Shown here piece by piece: positions 7,953 to 15,217 of a stretch of DNA of 20,270 nt (position 1 is the stretch's first letter; every line of letters begins with the position of its first letter). Below the pieces are notes generated by a model. It was given only the letters and a program-made list of their open reading frames with translations, was not told where the DNA came from and did no database searches. The position numbers and the translations under genes were made by a program. This stretch comes from an uncultured Prevotella sp. (lineage in GTDB: Bacteria; Bacteroidota; Bacteroidia; Bacteroidales; Bacteroidaceae): assembly GCA_905210845.1 (NCBI GenBank), contig CAJLYG010000033.1, positions 1 to 20,270 on the forward strand. Direction: 5' to 3'.

Positions 7953-8402
7953 ATGGTTTACACATTATTCATTGTAATCATCTGTCTGGCATCAATCTTG
8001 ATGATCGGAATAGTTTTGATTCAGGAATCTAAAGGAGGAGGTCTCGCATCCAACTTCTCCGCTTCAAACGAACTTCTGGGTGTACGCAAGACAACGGACT
8101 TCATTGAAAAGGCTACATGGGGACTTGCCATTGCTTTGGTGGTTTGTAGTATCGTATGTGCCTATACTGCACCTCAGGCAACAGGTGACCAAAGTGTCCT
8201 TGAACAGAGTGCAACACAAAATGAGGCTACAAACCCGACAAACACACAGGGATTCGGAGCTGGTCAGGCACCAGCTACGGGTGCTCAGCAAAACGCTACG
8301 AAGGGAACTGCTGCTCCTGCAACCAAGGGCAATGCTGCTCCTGCCAGCAACGGGACTGCTACTCCTGCAGAACCAACAGCACCAACCAGTCCTGCTAAAT
8401 AA
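7953..8402 (+). CDS. secG: Preprotein translocase subunit SecG with long low-complexity tail
   Basis: SecG is the small non-essential subunit of the SecYEG channel. The first 75 residues show the expected hairpin: TM1 at 2-22 (VYTLFIVIICLASILMIGI), the conserved loop QESKGGGLASNFS with the ExKGGGLA motif, then ELLGVRKTTDFIEKATW and TM2 at about 57-73. Residues 76-149 are an Ala/Thr/Pro/Gln/Asn-rich tail with loose repeats of the form ATKGxAAPA. A SecG core is about 75-80 residues, so the tail doubles the protein; alanine-rich SecG tails are seen in Bacteroidota. It is the last gene of the plus-strand run. No U-rich terminator follows directly; the nearest hairpin is the inverted repeat at 8467-8499. 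Confidence 0.93.
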   Translation: MVYTLFIVIICLASILMIGIVLIQESKGGGLASNFSASNELLGVRKTTDFIEKATWGLAIALVVCSIVCAYTAPQATGDQSVLEQSATQNEATNPTNTQGFGAGQAPATGAQQNATKGTAAPATKGNAAPASNGTATPAEPTAPTSPAK

Positions 8403-8466
8403 AGAGGCATCTTGATCGGAGAAAAAGCCAAAAACGACTTTTTTGATGACTCAAAAGAAAAAATAT

Positions 8467-8499
8467 CGGGATTTGTTTGGTCAATCCAAATAAATCCCG
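8467..8499. repeat. 14-bp near-perfect inverted repeat at the tRNA-His promoter
   Basis: Arms 8467-8480 and 8486-8499 are complementary apart from one position, which forms a G-U pair in plus-strand RNA; the loop is TCAAT. The left arm contains the -33 TTTG (8476-8479) and the right arm ends one base before the -7 box. On the minus strand the hairpin is followed by a T-rich run (complement of 8451-8466), as in an intrinsic terminator; on the plus strand there is no U tract. Confidence 0.8.
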
Positions 8500-8507
8500 T
8501 ATCTTTG
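8476..8507 (+). promoter_or_regulatory. Bacteroidetes-type promoter for tRNA-His
   Basis: TTTG at 8476-8479, a spacer of 20 bp, and TATCTTTG at 8500-8507 match the TTTG-N19-21-TAnnTTTG consensus fully. The mature tRNA begins 28 bp after the -7 box. Confidence 0.8.
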
Positions 8508-8534
8508 CACTCGCTTTCGATAAGCAACCAAAAT

Positions 8535-8609
8535 GGTGGGTATAGTTCAGTTGGTTAGAGCGTCAGATTGTGGTTCTGAATGTCGTGGGTTCGAGTCCCT
8601 CTACCCACC
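8535..8609 (+). tRNA. tRNA-His (anticodon GTG)
   Basis: A cloverleaf can be folded by hand. The acceptor stem is 8536-8542 with 8602-8608, with the extra G-1 typical of tRNA-His at 8535 opposite C73 at 8609. The D stem is 8545-8548/8558-8561. The anticodon stem is 8563-8567/8575-8579, with anticodon GTG at 8570-8572 in the loop TTGTGGT. The T arm at 8585-8601 holds the TTCGAGT loop. The T stem has one T-T mismatch (8586 with 8600). The CCA end is not encoded. A consensus promoter precedes it and a strong terminator follows. Confidence 0.96.
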
Positions 8610-8621
8610 CACCAAGAAAAG

Positions 8622-8660
8622 AAACCCCGTGGTCACCGAAGACCACGGGGTTTTCTTTTT
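8622..8660. terminator. Strong intrinsic terminator, probably bidirectional
   Basis: A 13-bp stem (8622-8634 with 8641-8653; core CCCCGTGGTC/GACCACGGGG) closes a 6-nt loop (ACCGAA). T-rich sequence follows on the plus strand (TTTTCTTTTT) and, through AAGAAAAGAAA on the left, also on the minus strand. It can end the tRNA-His transcript and also the convergent minus-strand peptidase operon, whose last gene stops at 8677. Confidence 0.9.
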
Positions 8661-8676
8661 TACTTACCTACATCTA

Positions 8677-10863
8677 TCATTTCAAGCGATGGATGCTCTT
8701 CTGAATCTCTTCCGACAATTCTGCATCTGAAGTCTTGATCTGGGTCAGCCCTGTGACAATATCAGCGTGACGGTAGTTGGTATCATACCAGCCTAACGTT
8801 TGGATCGCTGCGAGACGGACTACCTTATCCTCTTGCTCGTTGGCAGCAACCTTCAATAAGGTAGGAATAGCACTTGCCTGCGGGTTATTGCGATAACGGT
8901 AAATTATATTGGCACGAGAACGTGGCTTTGCCGTGGCGTTATTGATCACATGAAGAGCCTCAGCCTGGTCAGCCTTTACACTTTGCAGACGCTTGGCTAA
9001 CCGATCAGAGATGGTATCGCTATACAACTGCAACTGGGAAGATTGCTTCTTGAGTTCCTGCTGGACTAAATCCGGGTTGAAAGCATCAATGCCCGTTAGG
9101 ACATGGAAGGAGAAGCGCTGTTCCTGTCCTCGCTGCAGATAAGTTTTCACGACAGCTGGGATCAGTTGTGGATCACCATTTCGCTGGGCGTATGCCATTG
9201 AGAGACGGCGCACTAACTCATAACTGTCATTGAGTGCTTTCGGCAAGATGGACACGGATTCCAACGGGTGGAAAAGGGCAAGGAGCTTAATGGCCTCCAT
9301 GCGGACCACGAAAGCATTGCTTTTCAAGTAGGCATCCTTCAATATATTCACCACATCATGGGCACCAGCCCATTGTAATTGGCGTAATGCCATTGCAGAT
9401 ACGTCTGGTAAAGTACTATTGAGCTTTGCCTTCCAGAATCTGGTATCCTTATGATGCAAGGTTATTGCCTCGTTGAAGTCAAATGGTAGAGAGGAATTGC
9501 TCTTGAAATGAAAGGTAGGATCACCGATCAGATGACTCTCCAGATAGCCGGAGAAACGGTTGAACTGTCCCACACGCATCCCAGAGGCCAAGAGCCCGAC
9601 AAACTCATCCGGCCATTTGTCCTGCAAGGCATTCACTGTCCCCCCGATCGTGGCGATGGTCTTGCCTGCATTGAAGATATAGGAACCCGCGATATTGTCA
9701 TCCTCATAAAAGGAACCATTGAAGCAAGCATCGAAAAGGACGAAGCGAGCATTTGGCGTGATCTGACGAATATCAGAGGTATAGATATCCTGGTCGGCAC
9801 TTGCAATGGAATCGGCTAAGACCTTGGCAGGATCGAAGGCTTCCTCGCACCACGACTTGGGAACATCATAGTTCCGGGCATACGTTGCCACTGCACTATC
9901 GCGTCCTACTTTATCCGCCAAAGCTGGTACCTTGCTCCGTAGGAAACGCTTGATGTTCTCAATACTAGGCCCAACATTAGAATCCTCCCGATAGCCATTA
10001 AGATATTGGGTATCAGGAGCCCCATGATGATGAAACAAGAGGACATCGAGGTCTTGGTTCATTACCTCGTTGAGATAGATCTTCTTGGCAGGATAGAACA
10101 TATCAAAATCCATGAACTTCACCGTATTGCCAACCTGGAACAATTGCGGCATCTGTTCCCGCAATGCCATCTGTTCCCCGGCCCATGCGTTTCTGTCTTC
10201 TGAATTATAAGAATGGCCACGAGCCATGGTGAGGTTGTCAAGCACATTACCTGCCTCAGCCTTCTTCAAGCGCGCTACCTTATAGAGATAGTCGGCAAGC
10301 ATTTTGTATTTGTCCACCCCTTTCAGCTCAAGAGGTTTAATGCGCCCTGTATAGATGTCGGGCGAAAGATACTGCTTGCTGTCGGCACGAAGTGAATAAT
10401 AGAAGTAAAGCGGCTTCTCCTTATCTTGCCTCAAAAAGTTGAACTTCAAGTCGAGATCATCATAAAAACGATCACTTGCCACAGATGACTCCTTCCAGTC
10501 GCGTCGCTGGTCCATCTTGAAAGCAGACGTGAGATATTGGGCATCCCGGATCATCGGGATAGGAATATCCCCCACGAAGACAGCCCCTTCAAGGGGTTGC
10601 TTGCTGTCCCCATGCCATTGTATGATCAACTTCTTGATTGCTTCGGGATTCTGCCAGTCGTCAATGACAAGATAAGTCCCTAAATGATCGGCTTCTATAC
10701 TGTTACGGTATGCTTTCACCGCATCGGCAACACGGTCATAACTCTTTTGATCAATAAAAATCGCAAAACTCGTCGGTGTCTTCACGCTCGGCTTGATCAG
10801 CTGATAAGCCTGGCACATCAATGTGAAAAGAAGACATGCCGACAACACAAATAATTTCTTCAT
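8677..10863 (-). CDS. C25-like (gingipain-type) cysteine peptidase with C-terminal HEAT-type repeats, paralogue 3
   Basis: 728 residues, the last gene of the minus-strand operon. The N-terminus is a type I signal peptide (MKKLFVLSACLLFTLMCQA), without a good lipobox. The peptidase region spans about 28-455. IPIPMIR at 100-106, TSAFKM at 112-117 and ASDRFYDD at 129-136 are shared with the two paralogues. YTGRIKP near 171 matches the VGR-type motif of C25 enzymes. The likely clan CD dyad is H280 in FHHHG and C380 in FDACFNG, and GDPT at 447-450 closes the domain. From about 460 on, helical repeats (VVRMEAIKLLALF, LVRRLSMAYAQ, VVRLAAIQTLGWYD) look like HEAT repeats. The other two paralogues have HEHG, this one HHHG. 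No type IX secretion tail is visible. Substrate unknown; a catalytically active, periplasmic or exported enzyme is inferred. Confidence 0.85.
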   Translation of the reverse strand: MKKLFVLSACLLFTLMCQAYQLIKPSVKTPTSFAIFIDQKSYDRVADAVKAYRNSIEADHLGTYLVIDDWQNPEAIKKLIIQWHGDSKQPLEGAVFVGDIPIPMIRDAQYLTSAFKMDQRRDWKESSVASDRFYDDLDLKFNFLRQDKEKPLYFYYSLRADSKQYLSPDIYTGRIKPLELKGVDKYKMLADYLYKVARLKKAEAGNVLDNLTMARGHSYNSEDRNAWAGEQMALREQMPQLFQVGNTVKFMDFDMFYPAKKIYLNEVMNQDLDVLLFHHHGAPDTQYLNGYREDSNVGPSIENIKRFLRSKVPALADKVGRDSAVATYARNYDVPKSWCEEAFDPAKVLADSIASADQDIYTSDIRQITPNARFVLFDACFNGSFYEDDNIAGSYIFNAGKTIATIGGTVNALQDKWPDEFVGLLASGMRVGQFNRFSGYLESHLIGDPTFHFKSNSSLPFDFNEAITLHHKDTRFWKAKLNSTLPDVSAMALRQLQWAGAHDVVNILKDAYLKSNAFVVRMEAIKLLALFHPLESVSILPKALNDSYELVRRLSMAYAQRNGDPQLIPAVVKTYLQRGQEQRFSFHVLTGIDAFNPDLVQQELKKQSSQLQLYSDTISDRLAKRLQSVKADQAEALHVINNATAKPRSRANIIYRYRNNPQASAIPTLLKVAANEQEDKVVRLAAIQTLGWYDTNYRHADIVTGLTQIKTSDAELSEEIQKSIHRLK

Positions 10864-10871
10864 ACGTATTC

Positions 10872-13034
10872 TTACATTAATCTGTTTATCGTTTGTAAAA
10901 GTTCATCTTGCAGTTCCTTGGGTTGCTTCTCTTGCAACAGTTGCCTACAGGTGTTAATGATCTCACTGCGCCTATAGGAATGACCGAACCATCCTAACGC
11001 CTCAGCCATCGTGACCCGGGTCTCAAGAGAATGGCGCTTATCTTTGAGGAATTCCAGATAACGGCTCAGATGAGGGGTCCGTGGATAGTTTCTCAGAAAA
11101 CGGATTGCCTGGATCTTCTCTTTATCCGATCCCGCGCCAAAGATCGCATCATCCATTTTGTCACGATGCTCAAACTGCTGGTGGATGCTGCGTCGTGCAG
11201 CACTCATTTCCTGTTCTTTATCCATACGGTTCGACCTTTTCAAATAATCGCTCACAGCCTTTTGGATTTCATTCTCTGGGAACATCAGCAAAGAGGAGTT
11301 CAGGGCATATTGCACACGTACCCGCTCTTCATCTGCAAAAAGGACATCAACCACATACGGGATCAGTCGACTGTCGCCTATCTCCCCGGCATAGTCAGCA
11401 CAGCTACGGGCGATACGCTCATAAGGATCCCGAAGTCCTAATCGCACAGCTTCTGTGAAGTCATCATTGGCATAACGGCTCAACATTTTCAAGGCTTCCA
11501 TGCGTGCTACATTTTGGCGCTCTGTCCGGAACGCCTCAAGGAAAAACGAAGAAGAGACATGAGCAGAGTCAAGGTCAGCTAACTTGCGGAGAGCAAGCGC
11601 ACGGACATCCGCATCTTGCGACTGGCGAAGCAGTTGCTTCCAATATGCTCCATCCCCCTTGCGTTTGATGATCTCCGTTGCGAGATGCTGCTCTTTGACC
11701 GGGGCAAAGCGTACAGTAGGGTCACCTAGAAGATGCCCTTCAAGGGTAGCAATGAGTTGGTTGTATTGCCCGACTCTCACCCCATGGCTGAGCAAACCCA
11801 CCATTTCGATGGTCCATCGGTCCTGCAATACGTTACGGGTATTGCCTTGGACGACCAATGTCTTGCCAGGATTAAAGAGATAATATCCCCCAATCTGGTC
11901 GTCATCCTGAAAGCTCCCATTATAGCAGGCATCAAGCATCACCATCCTTGCGTTCGTGGTACGCCCCTTGAGATCAGCCGTAGAAATAGAGAGGTCGGCA
12001 TCCCAAATGGAGTCTGCCTTCCACCATGACGAGTCTTTATAATCTTTGAAGAATCCTGGCAAAAGATGATATTTGCGCAGCATTACCGCCTGTAAGGAAT
12101 CCTCGTTGAGGTGTTTCCTTTCCACATGCTGGCGTACGGCATTATACAATGAGCTCTTTATGATCCGATAACGGGATTCAGAATCCTGTCCTGTCGGGCT
12201 CTCGTTGATCAATTGTTGGGTGGGCGTCCCATGCTCATGAAACATGAAAAGATCGAGGTCTTCGCGTTTCAACTCATCCAAGATACGATACTTCATAGGA
12301 CTGAGCATCCGGAAGTTCCAATGCTTGAACCCCGTCCCTGTTGTGAAAGCCAAAGGGAAATTCTCCCGATACGCCTTTTCCTCGTCCATATACACCATCA
12401 GGCAGTCCGCATTGTATCCCCCACCATGATAGCTCACGACCTGGTCTAACGGATTTGCCGGTTGGTACTTCGCTTGTGCAGCCTTGTTGAGGAAGTCAGA
12501 GATTGCCTGGTATTTGTCCCCTCCCATCGCCTTCGTGTATCGGATACGGGCAGAATAGAAGGTTGGAGAGAGCGTTTGGGGACTATCCTCCGTCAACTTA
12601 TAATAAAACAAGCGACCGTCTTCCTTGTCCTGTCTGATCAACTGAAACTTAAGATGGAGATCATCATAGAATCGATCGGAAGGTACCGACGATTCCCGGA
12701 AAGAGAAGGCCTTCTCATTCATTTTAAATGCAGAGGTCATGTGCTGGGCATTGCGGATCATTGCCACAGGAATATCCCCCACCAACACGATCCCCTCTAA
12801 GGTACGGTCGCGCTGATAAAGAGCGATGAGAGAATCACGCACCTGTTGTGGATTTCTCCAATTGGCATGGATCACATAAGTCTTCAGTCCATCATGTTCC
12901 ACCGCCTGCTGATAGGCAGTCACCGCCTTGCGAGTATGCTGTAATGTAAGGTCATCGATGACAATGGCAAAACTGTTTGCCTTCGCCACGAGCGGGAAGG
13001 ACAAAGCCACGAAGAGAGCATATAATATTTTCAT
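10872..13034 (-). CDS. C25-like (gingipain-type) cysteine peptidase with C-terminal HEAT-type repeats, paralogue 2
   Basis: 720 residues from the ATG at 13034. A longer frame starting 29 codons upstream exists, but it lies inside the preceding gene and hides the signal peptide. The chosen start gives MKILYALFVALSFPLVAKA at once and forms an ATGA overlap with the upstream stop (13031-13033), a classic coupling arrangement. Conserved blocks are IPVAMIR at 88-94, TSAFKM at 100-105 and PSDRFYDD at 118-125. The dyad is H268 in FHEHG and C370 in LDACYNG, with GDPT at 437-440. HEAT-like repeats fill about 455-720 (VARMEALKMLSRY, RIARSCADYAGEIGD, TRVTMAEALGWFG). It lacks the KPS stretch that follows the signal peptide in the other two. 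The next gene starts 8 bp after its stop. Catalytic residues look intact. Confidence 0.85.
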   Translation of the reverse strand: MKILYALFVALSFPLVAKANSFAIVIDDLTLQHTRKAVTAYQQAVEHDGLKTYVIHANWRNPQQVRDSLIALYQRDRTLEGIVLVGDIPVAMIRNAQHMTSAFKMNEKAFSFRESSVPSDRFYDDLHLKFQLIRQDKEDGRLFYYKLTEDSPQTLSPTFYSARIRYTKAMGGDKYQAISDFLNKAAQAKYQPANPLDQVVSYHGGGYNADCLMVYMDEEKAYRENFPLAFTTGTGFKHWNFRMLSPMKYRILDELKREDLDLFMFHEHGTPTQQLINESPTGQDSESRYRIIKSSLYNAVRQHVERKHLNEDSLQAVMLRKYHLLPGFFKDYKDSSWWKADSIWDADLSISTADLKGRTTNARMVMLDACYNGSFQDDDQIGGYYLFNPGKTLVVQGNTRNVLQDRWTIEMVGLLSHGVRVGQYNQLIATLEGHLLGDPTVRFAPVKEQHLATEIIKRKGDGAYWKQLLRQSQDADVRALALRKLADLDSAHVSSSFFLEAFRTERQNVARMEALKMLSRYANDDFTEAVRLGLRDPYERIARSCADYAGEIGDSRLIPYVVDVLFADEERVRVQYALNSSLLMFPENEIQKAVSDYLKRSNRMDKEQEMSAARRSIHQQFEHRDKMDDAIFGAGSDKEKIQAIRFLRNYPRTPHLSRYLEFLKDKRHSLETRVTMAEALGWFGHSYRRSEIINTCRQLLQEKQPKELQDELLQTINRLM

Positions 13035-15211
13035 TCCTGTCGGTTTTTGATTCTGAAATAAGTTCTTTCTGCCGCTTGGCGCAATGACTTGGAAGCACTT
13101 TTGTCCGAAGCCAACTGCCACACGGCCTTCATAATATCATCCCGCCGGTAAGAGGCATCAAACCAAGCCAGCGACTCTACCATTGCGAGCCTTGTCTTCT
13201 CCTCCTCACCCTTATCAAGGATTAACCGCAGATAGCCATCAACAGATGCGGAGTTAGGGATGTTCTTCAGGCTGCTGATATAGATACGTCGCAATCCTGG
13301 CTTCGACTTAGGATTGAAGATAGCTGCATCCCCGTCTTTCTTATTGCCGTAGTATTTCCGCAACTCCTTTTCCTGGGCATCCTTGTCACTGATGTCTGCC
13401 GTACGCAGTTCATGGGCAATGGCATCCTCGAACGCTTTCTCGCTAAACACAGGAATATTGATTAAGATATCAAAAGCCTCCCGCTCAGAGAATCTGTTCG
13501 TGATCTTTTCCCGGACGAGCAGAGGCACGTAGCTGTCCAGTCCTACCTTTGTCATTCCCAATACCGCGGAGCGCCGTATAAACTCATTCGGGTCCTGCAA
13601 GGCTTTTGGCAAAATGTCAGGGAAGCTCTTTCCGTTGATACTTCGAAGCAAGGAGAAGGAAGTATAGCGGACAACAGCAAAAGGCGACTCCGTGAATTTC
13701 TGCTTCAGCAACGTATCAAGATGAGCATAGCGATGACGGTATAGCAGGTGAAGGGCAAGGTTCTGAACATCTGCATAGGGGGAGTCAGCCCAATGCAATA
13801 CGGTTGCCTCCTCATAAGGCCTTTGCAACAAGGCATTGACATCCACATCATCATAGTCGCTCTGGAAGCGGAAGGTAGGATCCCCAATGATATGACTCTC
13901 CAAGATATTGGTCAGCTGTGCCCACTGCCCCACTCTTGCTCCCATACCTAAAAGTCCTAACATCTCATTCGACTGCTTGTCCTGCAACACATTCACCGTA
14001 TTGGCAAAGCCAACGATTGTTTTGCCATCTGCAAAGATATATCGCCCCGCAATATAGTCTTTCTCCCGGAAGTCTCCATTATAACATGCATCAAAGATCA
14101 CCATGCGCACATTCGGTTGGGCGCGAGTGACATCTGGCAGTAAGATTCCCGTCTTGGCATCTTGCAAGGAATCCGCCTTTACAGTTTCTGGACTGTTATA
14201 CCCTGCCACCCACGTAGTATCTATAAAATAGCGGGTACTGTCTTTCCCATTCACGTCCTTGGGATAACGTCGTGCATAGGAACGCAGTCCATATTGAAAT
14301 GCCTTGATATGCGATGACAAGTCGTGAGTGACTGGACTGCCAGAGACATACTGTCGGTCAGGAGTCCCATGCTCGTGAAAGATCATCAGATCAAGATCGT
14401 CCCGACGAATTGTGTTCAACAAGGTTTGCTTGGGATAGTCAAACATACTAAAGCGAATGAAGCCAGCCCTTCCCCCTCGATCGAACACCTCAGGCAGCTG
14501 CTCACGGATAGTGAATGCCTCCTGCGTCCATGCCGTCAGGGAATTGGAATAAGACCCCTCCCCTGTGTAGGAGACAAACTGATCCAGCTTATTTTGGCTC
14601 TTGTGGGCAAGGATCACCTTCGCCAAGTAGTCGTTAATCTGCTTGAAATAGTCTTTGCCCGATGCGACAGGCATGATACGTCCAGTATAGATATCGCACT
14701 GGATGCGCTGTGGCGACCGCGCCGACAAATTATAATAGAAGAAATGGCGCTCCACGGAGTCGCGTTTGAGGAAATCAAACTGCAAGTCAAAATCATCATA
14801 GAAACGGTCGGAAGGCACGGAAGAGTCGCGCCAGGGGAATGCACGTTCATCCATTTTAAAAGCAGAGGTGAGGTGCTGGGCCTGCCGGATCATAGGAATA
14901 GGTATATGTCCCACGAAGACAGCTCCTTCAAGATGGTTCTTCTGATAAAGGCGACGAAGGACCTTCTTCACTTGCTCTGGGTTCTTCCAATCATGATAGA
15001 CGATAAAGGACGGAAGTTGCTCACCTGTCAATAGCGACTGATAAGCCAAAAGCGCCTCACGGCAATGCCCCCAGGTAGCCTCATCCGTGATGATGGCGAA
15101 GGTGGAACGCGACGAGTCGTAGTTGGCAGACGGTTTCACAAAGGTCTGCGCCCACGAAGGGACACAGACCAAAGATGAAACGGCGAGCATGAATAATGCT
15201 TTTCTATTCAT
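13031..15211 (-). CDS. C25-like (gingipain-type) cysteine peptidase with C-terminal HEAT-type repeats, paralogue 1
   Basis: 726 residues, the first of the three paralogues in transcription order. The signal peptide is MNRKALFMLAVSSLVCVPSWA with likely cleavage before QTFVKPS. The peptidase region has IPIPMIR at 103-109, TSAFKM at 115-120, PSDRFYDD at 133-140 and YTGRIMP near 175. The likely catalytic pair is H281 in FHEHG and C376 in FDACYNG, with GDPT at 443-446. Overall this resembles the C25 fold (gingipain family), in which a His-Gly and an Ala-Cys motif about 100 residues apart form the dyad. HEAT-like repeats follow from about 455, ending in TRLAMVESLAWFDASYRRDD, close to the ends of the other two copies. 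The start is 6 bp after the DUF6850 stop, and the stop overlaps the next gene by 4 bp. Peptidase fold likely, cleavage target unknown. Confidence 0.85.
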   Translation of the reverse strand: MNRKALFMLAVSSLVCVPSWAQTFVKPSANYDSSRSTFAIITDEATWGHCREALLAYQSLLTGEQLPSFIVYHDWKNPEQVKKVLRRLYQKNHLEGAVFVGHIPIPMIRQAQHLTSAFKMDERAFPWRDSSVPSDRFYDDFDLQFDFLKRDSVERHFFYYNLSARSPQRIQCDIYTGRIMPVASGKDYFKQINDYLAKVILAHKSQNKLDQFVSYTGEGSYSNSLTAWTQEAFTIREQLPEVFDRGGRAGFIRFSMFDYPKQTLLNTIRRDDLDLMIFHEHGTPDRQYVSGSPVTHDLSSHIKAFQYGLRSYARRYPKDVNGKDSTRYFIDTTWVAGYNSPETVKADSLQDAKTGILLPDVTRAQPNVRMVIFDACYNGDFREKDYIAGRYIFADGKTIVGFANTVNVLQDKQSNEMLGLLGMGARVGQWAQLTNILESHIIGDPTFRFQSDYDDVDVNALLQRPYEEATVLHWADSPYADVQNLALHLLYRHRYAHLDTLLKQKFTESPFAVVRYTSFSLLRSINGKSFPDILPKALQDPNEFIRRSAVLGMTKVGLDSYVPLLVREKITNRFSEREAFDILINIPVFSEKAFEDAIAHELRTADISDKDAQEKELRKYYGNKKDGDAAIFNPKSKPGLRRIYISSLKNIPNSASVDGYLRLILDKGEEEKTRLAMVESLAWFDASYRRDDIMKAVWQLASDKSASKSLRQAAERTYFRIKNRQE

Positions 15212-15217
15212 AGATGC

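Noticed and set aside
8533..8730. Small plus-strand frame of 65 codons across the tRNA
   Set aside because: It is the tRNA-His and its terminator read as protein.
13035..13121. Longer start for peptidase paralogue 2 (ATG at 13121)
   Set aside because: The extra 29 residues are the shifted-frame reading of paralogue 1's end and hide the signal peptide; the ATGA overlap at 13031-13034 fixes the start.
14032..14040. TATCTTTG box on the minus strand inside paralogue 1 as an internal promoter
   Set aside because: No TTTG is found 19-21 bp upstream on that strand, and it lies in a conserved coding stretch.
14324..15034. Plus-strand frame of 236 codons opposite peptidase paralogue 1
   Set aside because: It lies wholly antisense to a well-supported gene with conserved catalytic blocks, and its translation has no recognisable domain or composition of a real protein.
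8677..15211. Type IX secretion of the three peptidases
   Set aside because: Each protein ends in HEAT-type helices, without a beta-sandwich sorting domain or its usual end motifs.
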